The notes under the pieces: generated by a model
Database searches by the model: none
What the model was told of the DNA's origin: nothing
Seen by the model: the letters and a program-made list of their open reading frames with translations, nothing else
Shown: in pieces, positions 30,517 to 40,500 of the stretch
How positions within the stretch are numbered: the stretch's first letter is position 1
How the letters are laid out: every line of letters starts with the position of its first letter
Assembly (NCBI GenBank): GCA_025923195.1
Contig: JAICGJ010000005.1
Location: forward strand, 22,981 to 86,980
Length of the DNA stretch: 64,000 nt
Source: Chryseolinea sp.
GTDB taxonomy: Bacteria > Bacteroidota > Bacteroidia > Cytophagales > Cyclobacteriaceae
Direction: 5' to 3'
Made by a program: the position numbers and the translations under genes

Positions 30517-31635
30517 ATGTACCTTGAAACGCTCCATCTTATAAGTTTTAAAAATTATTTGGAGTTAAATCTTCATTTTTCATCCAGAATCAATGTTTTT
30601 GTGGGAAGGAACGGCAGTGGCAAGACCAATTTGCTGGACGCTATTTTCTATCTCGGGTTCACCAGAAGTGCTTTTTCACCTTCCGACCAGCAATGCATTA
30701 CACAAGGCCATAGCTCATTTTTTATCAAAGGAGAGTTTCGGTCGGGTGTAAAGGCTAGCCAGGTTGCTAGCTCAGTTCAAATTGGAATGAAAAAAATGTT
30801 CCGGGAGAACTCGGAAGAATATCAAAAGTTGAGCGACCACATTGGAAGGTATCCCATTGTGATGATCGCGCCGGATGACGTAAGTTTAGTGAAGGAAGGG
30901 AGCGAGGTTCGCAGAAAATTCTTTGACAGCATTATTTCTCAGCTCGACAAGATATATCTGGAAAACCTGATTCAGTATAATCAAGTGCTAAAGCAGCGAA
31001 ATGCATTGTTAAAAATTTATGCTGATCGTGGTACGGGAGTCGACTGGCTTGCCATGGAGTCGTATGATCGGATACTCATAGCGTTGGGTAATCTGCTTTA
31101 CACAAGACGGGCTGATTTTATTCGGGAATTCCTGCCTGTATTTGAAAAATATTATCGGTACCTAGTCCAGGATTCAGAGGAAGCGCTAATTCAATATTGG
31201 TCAGAATTAAATGAGAAAGAAATTGGACAGGGACTCCTGGAAAACCGGGAAAGGGATGTGGCCTTGCAAAGGACAAACTTTGGAATTCATCGCGACGATT
31301 ATGAGTTTATATTGGGAAAGGAAGCATTAAAGAAGTTTGGTTCACAGGGCCAGCAGAAGTCATTTGTCATAGCAATGAAGCTAGCGCAATTTGAAATTTT
31401 GGAGACGCATAAACAATTCAAACCGATCCTGCTTCTCGATGATATTTTTGATAAATTGGACGACTTTCGGATTGCCCGGTTGTTAGAACTTATAAAGTCG
31501 GATTTTGGGCAACTGTTTATTACGGACGCCCGGCCCGAAAGGACTACCGGCCTGTTGAGAGGCCTTGATGTGCCTTCAACCATTTACATTGTAGATCAGG
31601 GAAAGGTTAATTTGCATGAGCACCAAGAAAAATGA
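30517..31635 (+). CDS. recF: DNA replication/repair protein RecF
   Basis: MYLETLHLISFKNYLELNLHFSSRINVFVGRNGSGKTNLLDAIFYL, GSQGQQKSFVIAMKLAQ, LLLDDIFDKLD. Confidence 0.96.
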   Translation: MYLETLHLISFKNYLELNLHFSSRINVFVGRNGSGKTNLLDAIFYLGFTRSAFSPSDQQCITQGHSSFFIKGEFRSGVKASQVASSVQIGMKKMFRENSEEYQKLSDHIGRYPIVMIAPDDVSLVKEGSEVRRKFFDSIISQLDKIYLENLIQYNQVLKQRNALLKIYADRGTGVDWLAMESYDRILIALGNLLYTRRADFIREFLPVFEKYYRYLVQDSEEALIQYWSELNEKEIGQGLLENRERDVALQRTNFGIHRDDYEFILGKEALKKFGSQGQQKSFVIAMKLAQFEILETHKQFKPILLLDDIFDKLDDFRIARLLELIKSDFGQLFITDARPERTTGLLRGLDVPSTIYIVDQGKVNLHEHQEK

Positions 31636-31912
31636 ATTTCAATCTGTAGGTCAGGCCATCCGTGATATGCTCAATACATATCGGCTGACAAACAAATACG
31701 ATGAGGCAAGTATCATCGAATCGTGGGAAAAACTGGTAGGGAAGCCGATCGCCAGCCGAACACGCAAAGTTTATATTAAGAATAGAGTCCTTTTTGTGGA
31801 GTTTGACTCACCCACCATGAGACACGATTTTTCGATTCACAAGACGCAGGTGCTTGAAGTTTTCCGTAAAGAATTCGGTGATGGTGTTATAACTGAAATT
31901 ATTGCGATGTAA
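31616..31912 (+). CDS. DUF721 (DciA-like) protein
   Basis: 98 aa, overlaps recF 3' end: IIESWEKLVGKPIASRTRKVYIKNRVLFVEFDSPTMRHDF. Confidence 0.88.
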   Translation: MSTKKNEFQSVGQAIRDMLNTYRLTNKYDEASIIESWEKLVGKPIASRTRKVYIKNRVLFVEFDSPTMRHDFSIHKTQVLEVFRKEFGDGVITEIIAM

Positions 31913-32056
31913 GTCATGTTAAATATGTATCCCGGCAAAAAAAAATTGAAACTGGCCTAAAAAGTGGATCATGATCAGCGCCTTATTCATGAGTTAAATT
32001 CTCAGCATTAGTTTTGAAAAAGGGTAAAAGCGTATAATTTTGCACTCTCTTTTTAA

Positions 32057-32088
32057 AAAAAGCCTCCGGATCGCTTCCGGAGGCTTTT
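32057..32088 (+). terminator. Strong rho-independent terminator
   Basis: aaaagcctccgga-tcgct-tccggaggctttt. Confidence 0.85.
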
Positions 32089-32112
32089 CATTCGTTCTTT
32101 ATAATAAGGTAT

Positions 32113-32195
32113 GGGGGAATACCAAAGCGGCCAACTGGGACAGACTGTAAATCTGTTGTCTTATGACTTCATAGGTTCGAATCCTATTTCCCCCA
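32113..32195 (+). tRNA. tRNA-Tyr(GTA)
   Basis: 83 nt with long variable arm; acceptor GGGGGAA/TTCCCCC; anticodon loop CTGTAAA; T-arm AGGTTCGAATCCT. Confidence 0.95.
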
Positions 32196-32196
32196 C

Positions 32197-32247
32197 GTGT
32201 CCGCCGAAACCTTGGTTAAGGCGGGTGTGTCCACCGAAGCTGGACGG
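32197..32247. repeat. 30-bp-period repeat adjacent to tRNA-Tyr (intergenic member of the family at 55011-55100)
   Basis: gtgtccgccgaaaccttggttaaggcgggt (32197-32226) then gtgtccaccgaagctggacgg (from 32227). Minus-strand units at 55011-55100 read GTGCCCGCCGAAGCTTCAGCGAAGG. Confidence 0.7.
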
Positions 32248-32326
32248 TTTATAGTTTGAAGTTTCGAGTTTGAAGTTTGAGGTGTGGCAAGTTCCCGGCT
32301 TTCAGACTGAAACTTCGAGGATAAAC
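32247..32326. repeat. Imperfect inverted repeat of degenerate (G)TTTGAAGTTT words
   Basis: gtttatagtttgaagtttcgag ... cagactgaaacttcgaggataaac. Confidence 0.6.
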
Positions 32327-32344
32327 AAGTTGGTTGGTAATTAT

Positions 32345-32418
32345 AGATTGTAGATTTAAGATTTACGATTGAAGATTTGGCAGATCAATCTAAAATCATC
32401 AATCTAAAATCGTCAATT
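32345..32418. repeat. Imperfect inverted repeat of degenerate AGATTTAAGATT / AATCTAAAATC words
   Basis: agattgtagatttaagatttacgattgaagattt ... caatctaaaatcatcaatctaaaatcgtcaatt. Confidence 0.65.
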
Positions 32419-32423
32419 GAATT

Positions 32424-32496
32424 GCGGGAGTAGCTCAGTTGGTAGAGCGATAGCCTTCCAAGCTATAGGTCGCGGGTTCGAACCTCGTCTCCCGCT
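32424..32496 (+). tRNA. tRNA-Gly(TCC)
   Basis: 73 nt; acceptor GCGGGAG/CTCCCGC; anticodon loop CTTCCAA; T-arm GGGTTCGAACCT. Confidence 0.95.
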
Positions 32497-32506
32497 CTTT
32501 TGAGCG

Positions 32507-32574
32507 GTTGTCCGTTATCCGTTATAGTTGGTTAATTACTGGTACCAATTAACTGATAACGAATAACTGACAAC
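32507..32574. repeat. Imperfect palindrome of GTTATCCGTTA words
   Basis: gttgtccgttatccgttatagttggttaatt / reverse complement of ggtaccaattaactgataacgaataactgacaac. Confidence 0.75.
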
Positions 32575-32584
32575 GGCAAGGAAA

Positions 32585-32656
<72 letters not shown>

Positions 32657-32684
32657 CTGAGTAGATGTTTGAATGAGCGGGAAG

Positions 32685-32746
32685 CGATCGTGAGTTCTCC
32701 CGATCCCGATAGCTATCGGGACTATCGGGACCTCATCAACAGCTCT
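32685..32746 (+). pseudogene. Degraded copy of tRNA-Thr 3' end split by a palindromic insertion
   Basis: atcgtgagttc (as in the intact tRNA) ... cctcatcaacagctct (identical to 32643-32658) at 32731-32746, separated by tcccgatcccgatagctatcgggactatcggga. Confidence 0.75.
32704..32721. repeat. Perfect 18-bp palindrome TCCCGATAGCTATCGGGA
   Basis: Self-complementary over all 18 bases; followed by a partial copy ctatcggga. Confidence 0.9.
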
Positions 32747-32825
32747 TTAAATTGGAGAGGCAGGGATAAATAATTATAAAAACTAAAACTTCTATACTTT
32801 TAAATTTTAACAGGGATTTTCAAAT

Positions 32826-34013
32826 ATGGCTAAAGAAACATTCGATCGTTCTAAACCACACGTAAACGTTGGTACCATAGGTCACGTTGACCACGGTAAA
32901 ACCACACTTACCGCTGCAATCACAAAAGTTCTTTCATCTAAGGGACTTGCTGCAATGCGCGATTTCTCTTCAATCGACAATGCTCCTGAAGAAAAGGAAA
33001 GAGGTATTACCATCAATACTTCGCACGTTGAGTACGCGACAGACAAAAGGCACTACGCGCACGTAGATTGTCCAGGCCACGCTGACTATGTGAAGAACAT
33101 GGTAACGGGAGCCGCTCAGATGGATGGTGCTATTTTGGTGGTGGCGGCAACCGATGGTCCTATGCCTCAAACTCGCGAGCACATTCTTCTGGCTCGTCAG
33201 GTAGGTGTGCCTGCACTCGTCGTGTTTATGAACAAGGTTGATTTGGTTGACGATGCCGAATTGCTGGATCTTGTTGAAATGGAAGTCCGCGAACTTATGT
33301 CGACTTATAGTTTCCCTGGCGATACAATGCCAGTGATCCGGGGTTCCGCTTTGGGGGCACTTAATGGTGAGCCTAAATGGGTAGAAAAAGTAGAAGAATT
33401 GATGAAGGCTGTTGATGAGCATATTCCTCTTCCGGTTCGTTTGATCGACAAAGATTTTCTGATGCCGGTTGAAGACGTATTTTCAATCACAGGTCGTGGA
33501 ACTGTGGCTACAGGCCGTATCGAGCGCGGTGTTATCAAGACAGGCGATCCTGTTCAGATTTTGGGTATGGGCGCTGAAAACCTGACGTCGACGATCACTG
33601 GAGTTGAAATGTTCCGCAAAATCCTCGACAGAGGAGAAGCTGGCGATAACGTTGGGCTTTTGTTGCGCGGTATTGAAAAAGAGCAAATCAAGAGAGGTAT
33701 GGTTATCTGCAAACCAGGCTCTGTAACTCCTCACGCAAAATTTAAGGCAGAAGTCTACGTCCTTTCAAAGGAAGAGGGTGGTCGTCACACTCCTTTCTTT
33801 AATAAATATCGTCCTCAATTCTATTTCCGCACCACGGATGTTACCGGCGAGGTAATGCTTCCAGCAGGAGTAGAAATGGTAATGCCTGGAGATAACATCT
33901 CCATTGAGGTCCAACTGATCAATAAGATCGCCATGGAAAAAGGACTCCGTTTCGCTATCCGTGAGGGCGGCAGAACTGTGGGGTCTGGTCAGGTGACTGA
34001 GATCTTAGATTAA
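32826..34013 (+). CDS. tuf: Elongation factor Tu
   Basis: [36 protein letters not shown]. Confidence 0.99.
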   Translation: MAKETFDRSKPHVNVGTIGHVDHGKTTLTAAITKVLSSKGLAAMRDFSSIDNAPEEKERGITINTSHVEYATDKRHYAHVDCPGHADYVKNMVTGAAQMDGAILVVAATDGPMPQTREHILLARQVGVPALVVFMNKVDLVDDAELLDLVEMEVRELMSTYSFPGDTMPVIRGSALGALNGEPKWVEKVEELMKAVDEHIPLPVRLIDKDFLMPVEDVFSITGRGTVATGRIERGVIKTGDPVQILGMGAENLTSTITGVEMFRKILDRGEAGDNVGLLLRGIEKEQIKRGMVICKPGSVTPHAKFKAEVYVLSKEEGGRHTPFFNKYRPQFYFRTTDVTGEVMLPAGVEMVMPGDNISIEVQLINKIAMEKGLRFAIREGGRTVGSGQVTEILD

Positions 34014-34333
34014 GCTATAAGCAAAAAAGTAGAAGGCAGAAGGTTGAATGTATTTTCACTTTCTGCTTTTTAGTTGGAACTTGGCCGGAACAGCCTGGTA
34101 TAAATTTCCTTTAGGGGTCAAAAACTTTTAGCTTTTTGCTTCCCGCTTTTTACTTTCTAGCTTTTTCTTCTACCTTTGCAGTCCTTTTGGGCTGAGGGTA
34201 TCGGGTGCGGCTCAAAAGGATTGAGTAGGCGCACAAAAACGTTATATAAAAGGTTCAAACTCAGCCCGGCACATGTTGGGGGGTGGAAGCAGCTGGGGAT
34301 CAGCTTCGAAACCGGGGGAAACCGAAAAAATAA

Positions 34334-34406
34334 ACGGGTGTAGCTCAATTGGTAGAGTAGCGGTCTCCAAAACCGTTGGCTGGGAGTTCGAGTCTCTCCA
34401 CCCGTG
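34334..34406 (+). tRNA. tRNA-Trp(CCA)
   Basis: 73 nt; acceptor ACGGGTG/CACCCGT; anticodon loop CTCCAAA. Confidence 0.95.
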
Positions 34407-34431
34407 CTTTGAAAGAGTATATTAATAAGGT

Positions 34432-34475
34432 ATGGCTGGGGCTGTCAGCAGATTGGTTCGAGTCGCCTCCCGTGC
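34432..34475 (+). pseudogene. Possible degraded copy of the tRNA-Trp 3' half
   Basis: atggctggggctgtcagcagattggttcgagtcgcctcccgtgc resembles the tRNA-Trp tail ggctgggagttcgagtctctccacccgtgc. Confidence 0.5.
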
Positions 34476-34495
34476 AAATCCTAGAATGTAACTGA

Positions 34496-34687
34496 ATGGA
34501 TAAGATTAAAACCTATATCGGAGAGTCGTGGGACGAGATCAAGAATAAGGTCACTTGGTCGAAGTATAACGAGTTGCAGGGTAGCGCTATTCTGGTTTTG
34601 GTAGCGTCTGCCATTTTTGCGGTTGTAATAGGTGCGATTGATTGGGTTTTCAAGACCGGTATTGGGTGGTTTTACAGTGAATTTTAA
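34496..34687 (+). CDS. secE: Preprotein translocase subunit SecE
   Basis: 63 aa single-TM protein directly before nusG; ESWDEIKNKVTWSKYNELQGSAILVLVASAIFAVVIGAIDWVF. Confidence 0.93.
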   Translation: MDKIKTYIGESWDEIKNKVTWSKYNELQGSAILVLVASAIFAVVIGAIDWVFKTGIGWFYSEF

Positions 34688-35256
34688 TGCAGAAGGTAAT
34701 GGCCGAACTGAAATGGTATGTTCTCAGGGTCGTCAGTGGCCAGGAAAAGAAGGTTAAGTCCTACTTGGAAACTGAGATCGAGCGGTCAAAGCTTACGGAT
34801 TTTATACCCCAAGTTTTGATCCCTTCTGAAAAAGTATATGAAATGAGAAACGGTAAGAAGCGTGTACGTGAGCGCAACTTCTTCCCGGGTTATGTTCTTA
34901 TTTCCGCCGATCTCTCCAATGGAGAGGCTTATCACGCTGTGAATAGTATTCCTGGCGTGATCGGGTTTCTCGGCAACAACGGCACCGGGGCTTCCAAGGA
35001 TCCAGTTCCTCTTCGTCAATCAGAGGTCAACAGGATTCTCGGTAAAGTTGATGAGATTGATGAATTCGAGGAAAAGCTCGATACACCATTTATTAAAGGT
35101 GAGTCTGTCAAAGTAATGGATGGTCCATTCAGCGGATTTACCGGGACTGTTGAGGAGATTTTTGAAGACAAGAAGAAACTCAATGTTATGGTGAAAATTT
35201 TCGGCCGTAACACGCCGGTGGAATTAAGTTATATGCAGGTTGAAAAGCTAGATTAA
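34687..35256 (+). CDS. nusG: Transcription termination/antitermination factor NusG
   Basis: [20 protein letters not shown]...[10 protein letters not shown]...[18 protein letters not shown]. Confidence 0.97.
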   Translation: MQKVMAELKWYVLRVVSGQEKKVKSYLETEIERSKLTDFIPQVLIPSEKVYEMRNGKKRVRERNFFPGYVLISADLSNGEAYHAVNSIPGVIGFLGNNGTGASKDPVPLRQSEVNRILGKVDEIDEFEEKLDTPFIKGESVKVMDGPFSGFTGTVEEIFEDKKKLNVMVKIFGRNTPVELSYMQVEKLD

Positions 35257-35263
35257 GATAACT

Positions 35264-35707
35264 ATGGCAAAACAAGTAACAGGTTATCTGAAATTACAGG
35301 TAAAAGGGAATCAGGCAAATCCAGCTCCCCCCATAGGTCCTGCGTTGGGTAGCAAAGGTCTCAACATCATGGACTTTTGCAAACAATTTAATGCCCGTAC
35401 GCAGGATAAGCAAGGTCAGGTTTTGCCCGTTTTGATTACTATATATAATGATAAGTCATTTGATTTTGTAATTAAGACACCGCCAGCTGCTGTGTTAATT
35501 TTAGATGCTGCTAAGAAGCAAAAAGGGTCTGCGGAACCAAACCGTACGAAGGTTGGATCAATCACATGGGCTCAAGTCAAGACAATTGCAGAAACAAAAA
35601 TGCCTGATCTGAACGCATTCAAAGTTGAATCAGCGATGAAGATGGTAGCGGGCACTGCAAGAAGTCTAGGTATAACAGTTTCAGGAAATCCCCCTTGGGA
35701 AAAATAA
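35264..35707 (+). CDS. rplK: 50S ribosomal protein L11
   Basis: [35 protein letters not shown]. Confidence 0.98.
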   Translation: MAKQVTGYLKLQVKGNQANPAPPIGPALGSKGLNIMDFCKQFNARTQDKQGQVLPVLITIYNDKSFDFVIKTPPAAVLILDAAKKQKGSAEPNRTKVGSITWAQVKTIAETKMPDLNAFKVESAMKMVAGTARSLGITVSGNPPWEK

Positions 35708-35716
35708 TTAAAAGCG

Positions 35717-36415
35717 ATGGCGAAAATTTCTAAGAACAGAAAGACAGTCCTTGCGAAATACAGCCCTGAGAAGGAGTATTCCCTGCAAGATGCATCCAAG
35801 CTATTGAAGGAAATCACCTTTACAAAGTTTGATGCTTCCGTAGATATCGACATTCGTTTGGGTGTCGATCCAAAAAAATCGGATCAAATGGTGAGAGGTG
35901 TAGTTGCATTGCCTCATGGCATTGGTAAGATGGTTCGCGTACTTGTTCTATGCACGCCTGATAAAGTTCAGGAAGCAAAGGATGCAGGGGCGGAGCATGC
36001 AGGTCTGGATGAGTTTATCCAAAAAATTGAAGGTGGATGGACGGACGTGGATGTAATCATCTGTACCCCTACCGTTATGGCGAAGGTTGGTAAACTGGGT
36101 AAAATCCTTGGACCACGTGGCCTTATGCCAAATCCTAAGTCAGGAACTGTTACGCTTGAAGTCGGGAAGGCCGTCAAAGAAGTTAAGGCCGGTAAGATCG
36201 ACTTCAAAATTGATAAACAAGGGATTATTCATTGTAGTGTTGGAAAAGCTTCCTTCTCGGCTGACAAGATCCGGGACAACGCTGCCGAAATGATAAATGT
36301 TGTGGCAAAACTGAAGCCGGCCTCTGCGAAAGGTACCTATTTTCAAAGTATTACCTTGTCGACAACGATGAGCCCTGGTATTGCAATAGATACTAATTCA
36401 GTTGCTGGTGTTTAA
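35717..36415 (+). CDS. rplA: 50S ribosomal protein L1
   Basis: [22 protein letters not shown]...[19 protein letters not shown]. Confidence 0.98.
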   Translation: MAKISKNRKTVLAKYSPEKEYSLQDASKLLKEITFTKFDASVDIDIRLGVDPKKSDQMVRGVVALPHGIGKMVRVLVLCTPDKVQEAKDAGAEHAGLDEFIQKIEGGWTDVDVIICTPTVMAKVGKLGKILGPRGLMPNPKSGTVTLEVGKAVKEVKAGKIDFKIDKQGIIHCSVGKASFSADKIRDNAAEMINVVAKLKPASAKGTYFQSITLSTTMSPGIAIDTNSVAGV

Positions 36416-36426
36416 GAATTAATGAC

Positions 36427-36960
36427 ATGACCAGAGAAGAAAAATCACAGATAATAGACGAGCTTTCAGCCAAGTTTGCTGAAAACACTCACTTCTATAT
36501 TACGGATGCTACCGGCTTTACCGTCGAGCAGGTTAATAATTTCAGGCGGTTGTGCTTCAAGGGCGGCGTTGAATATCGTGTTTATAAGAACACACTTATT
36601 CGCAAGGCACTCGAAAAACGCGAGGGCATTGATTACGCTCCATTGTTCAAGACGTTGCATGGCTTCTCAGGCGTAATGTTCTCTAAGGAAGTTGGTAATG
36701 CGCCGGCAAGGATTATCCAGGAATTTCGCAAGAAACTGGACGGCAAACCGGTCTTGAAAGCTGCTTCTATTGACTCGGACCTATTTATAGGAGATGAGAA
36801 TGTAAAATTGCTCAGCGAGCTCAAATCGAAGAATGAGCTCATTGGAGAAGTTATTTCATTGCTTCAATCACCTGCTAAAAATGTAATCTCTGCGCTTCTG
36901 AGCGGAAAGAATACAATTGCTGGATTGGTTAAAGCGTTGGAAGAACGCGAAACAAAATAA
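36427..36960 (+). CDS. rplJ: 50S ribosomal protein L10
   Basis: Position between rplA and rplL; REEKSQIIDELSAKFAENTHFYITDATGFTVEQVNNFRRLC. Confidence 0.95.
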   Translation: MTREEKSQIIDELSAKFAENTHFYITDATGFTVEQVNNFRRLCFKGGVEYRVYKNTLIRKALEKREGIDYAPLFKTLHGFSGVMFSKEVGNAPARIIQEFRKKLDGKPVLKAASIDSDLFIGDENVKLLSELKSKNELIGEVISLLQSPAKNVISALLSGKNTIAGLVKALEERETK

Positions 36961-36996
36961 TTATTGAAAAAAGAATTTAATTAAACTTTACTAAAA

Positions 36997-37380
36997 ATGG
37001 CCGACATCAAAGCACTCGGAGATCAACTCGTTGAACTCACTGTTAAAGAGGTAAATGAATTAGCTACCTACCTGAAAGAAACACATGGTATTGAACCAGC
37101 TGCTGCTGCTGTGGTTGCGGGACCCGCCTCAGGTGGTGCAGGCGGTGGTGCTGCCGCTGCTGCTGAAAAAACTAATTTCGATGTAGTATTAAAAGCTCCA
37201 GGCGCTAACAAACTTCAAATTGTGAAGTTAGTGAAAGAACTTACCGGACTTGGCTTGAAGGAAGCTAAAGACCTGGTAGACGGTGCTCCAAAAACTATCA
37301 AGGAAGGCTTACCAAAAGACGAAGCAGAAAATCTTAAAAAACAACTTTCTGAAGCAGGCGCTGAAGTTGAGTTAAAATAA
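36997..37380 (+). CDS. rplL: 50S ribosomal protein L7/L12
   Basis: [49 protein letters not shown]. Confidence 0.98.
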   Translation: MADIKALGDQLVELTVKEVNELATYLKETHGIEPAAAAVVAGPASGGAGGGAAAAAEKTNFDVVLKAPGANKLQIVKLVKELTGLGLKEAKDLVDGAPKTIKEGLPKDEAENLKKQLSEAGAEVELK

Positions 37381-37421
37381 CCTTCTGAATGACGAAGGGC
37401 TCCGTCTAACAATATTCGGTT

Positions 37422-37465
37422 AGACCCCGTAGCTGTTCCGGTTGGCATCGGACGCAGCGGGGTCT
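37422..37465 (+). promoter_or_regulatory. Strong hairpin in the rplL-rpoB intergenic region (candidate attenuator or processing site)
   Basis: agaccccg (37422-37429) pairs with cggggtct (37458-37465); no long U-tract follows. Confidence 0.55.
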
Positions 37466-37542
37466 ATTGCTATTTGTACCCTGCAATTAATTTTTCACTT
37501 GTTCTCCGTCTAGGATCTTAGAACTTTAAACGTTAAAACACC

Positions 37543-40500
37543 TTGGCAAAGAAGACTATAAACGGTAGAATCGATTTCTCTCAAAGCGAGAGAGTCCTTG
37601 ACTATCCTGATTTTCTGGATCTTCAACTCCAGTCTTTCAAAGATTTTTTACAAATCGAAACACCAGCCGAAAAAAGGCAGAATGAAGGTCTTTATAAGGT
37701 TTTTGCTGAAAACTTTCCCATCAGCGATTCCCGTGAAAACTTTGTGCTGGAATTCGTGGACTATACCATTGATCCTCCTAAGTACAACGTCGATGAGTGT
37801 ATCGACCGCGGATTGACATTCTCTGTCCCGTTAAAGGCAAAGCTCAGGCTCACCTGCAACGACGAGGATAACGAAGACTTCCAAACCATTGAACAGGAGG
37901 TTTTCCTCGGCAATATCCCCTACATGACAGAGAAAGGTTCGTTCGTGATCAATGGCGCAGAACGGGTAATCGTTTCACAATTGCATCGCTCGCCAGGAGT
38001 GTTCTTCGCGATGAGCAAACACACGAATGGTACGAAACTGTATTCGGCACGTATCATTCCGTTCAAAGGCTCATGGATTGAATTCGCTACTGATGTGAAT
38101 GCGGTAATGTATGCTTATATCGACCGGAAGAAGAAATTCCCTGTAACGACCTTGTTACGCGCAATCGGTTATGGCTCAGATAAAGATATCCTCGACCTGT
38201 TTGGCCTGTCTGAAGAAGTTGAGGCTACCAAGAGCACACTAAAGAAAGTTGTAGACCGGAAACTTGCCGCTCGGGTTCTGAAGACCTGGACCGAAGACTT
38301 CGTAGATGAGGATACCGGCGAAGTAGTTTCTATAGACCGAAACGAAGTGTTGCTGGAACGTGATCATACAATCACATCAGAAGATGTCGAAGTGATCCTG
38401 GATTCCGGAGTGAAATCCATTATCCTGCATCGGGATGATATTAACATTGCCGATTATCATATCATATTCAATACGCTGGCAAAAGATACCTCAAATTCCG
38501 AAAAGGAGGCCGTTGAGTATATCTACCGACAACTCAGAAATACAGAGGCCCCTGATGAACAAACGGCGCGTGATATTATCCAAAGCCTTTTCTTTAGTGA
38601 AAAACGCTATGACCTTGGAGAGGTTGGCCGCTATAGAATAAACAAGAAGCTTGGCCTTGACCTTAGCTTCGACCATCGTGTGCTAACAAAGGATGACATT
38701 ATCCTGATCGTAAAATATCTGATTGGACTGATCAACTCGAAGGCAGTTGTAGATGATATCGACCACCTGAGCAATAGAAGAGTCAGAACAGTAGGCGAAC
38801 AGTTGTATTCGCAATTTGGTGTCGGGTTAGCCCGTATGGCCAGAACTATCAAAGAGAGAATGAACGTACGGGATAATGAAGAATTTAAACCCGTTGATTT
38901 GATCAACGCGCGTACACTTTCTTCGGTTATCAATTCCTTCTTCGGAACCAATCAGCTCTCGCAGTTTATGGACCAAACGAATCCATTGGCGGAGATCACT
39001 CATAAAAGAAGGATGTCGGCACTCGGGCCCGGGGGTTTATCCCGTGAGCGCGCGGGCTTCGAAGTACGTGACGTTCATTATACTCACTATGGTCGTCTTT
39101 GTACCATTGAAACACCTGAGGGTCCTAACATCGGATTGATTTCTTCACTCTGTGTTCACGCCAAAGTGAATAAGATGGGATTCATAGAAACGCCTTACCG
39201 CAGAGTTGAAAATGGCAAAGTGAAAACGAAGGATCAGGTAATATTCCTTACGGCCGAAGAAGAAGATACACATTACATAGCACAGGCAAAAGTTGCTTTA
39301 AAACCGAGCGGCGAATTCGTGGACGAAAAGATCAAAGCCCGTTTTGAAGGAGACTTCCCCGTGATAGAACCGAAGGATCTTAAATACATGGACATTGCTC
39401 CCAACCAGATCGTTTCGGTTGCTGCATCCATGATTCCATTCCTCGAACATGACGATGCAAACCGCGCCCTAATGGGATCCAACATGCAGCGTCAGGCTGT
39501 ACCACTGATCAGGCCTGAAGCTCCGATCGTAGGCACCGGTCTTGAAGGCCGAGTCGCACTTGATTCGCGAGCGCTAATTCTCGCTGAAGGCAATGGTACT
39601 GTTGAGTTCGTTGACGCTAAGAAGATCACCATTAAATACGAGGTGTCTGAAGAGCAACAGCTGACAAGCTTTGAAGATGAGTTCAGAACCTATAACCTGA
39701 TCAAGTTCAGAAGAACCAATCAGGATACTTGCATCAACCTTACGCCGCTTGTTATGAAGGGCGACAAGGTTGTGAAAGGCCAACCGTTGTGCCAGGGTTA
39801 TGCAACAGAAAACGGAGAACTTGCGCTTGGACGCAACTTGCTGGTCGCATACATGCCATGGCAGGGATACAACTTCGAGGACGCAATCGTAATTTCTGAG
39901 CGCGTAGTCCGCGACGATGTTTATACTTCCATTCACATTGAAGAGTTTGAACTGGAAGTCCGCGATACAAAACGCGGCGAAGAAGAGTTGACTTCTGAAA
40001 TTCCGAATGTAAGCGAAGAAGCTGTTAAGCACCTTGATGAAAACGGTATCATCCGTATCGGCGCCGAAGTGAGGGAGGGCGATATCCTGATCGGCAAGAT
40101 CACGCCTAAGGGAGAGACTGATCCGACGCCAGAAGAAAAATTGCTCAGAGCAATCTTTGGTGATAAGGCAGGCGACGTGAAGGATGCATCTTTAAAGGCA
40201 CCTCCATCATTAAAAGGCGTTGTTATAGAGACTAAGCTGTTCTCACGTCCTAAGCGGGACAAAGATATCCGTACCAAGTCGAAGAAGGAGTTGGATGCAC
40301 TGAAAAACAAGTACAGCAAACAACTTACAGATCTTCGTGAGGAAATGATCAAGAAGCTTACTCATTTGCTGAATGGCAAAACAAGCAGTGGCGTGAAGCA
40401 CAAATTCGGTGATGAGCTTATCACGAAAGGTGTTAAGATTTCGTCGAAGGTTATTGAGAACAATCTCTTCCCGGATAAGAACATTTATCGCGACGAAAGC

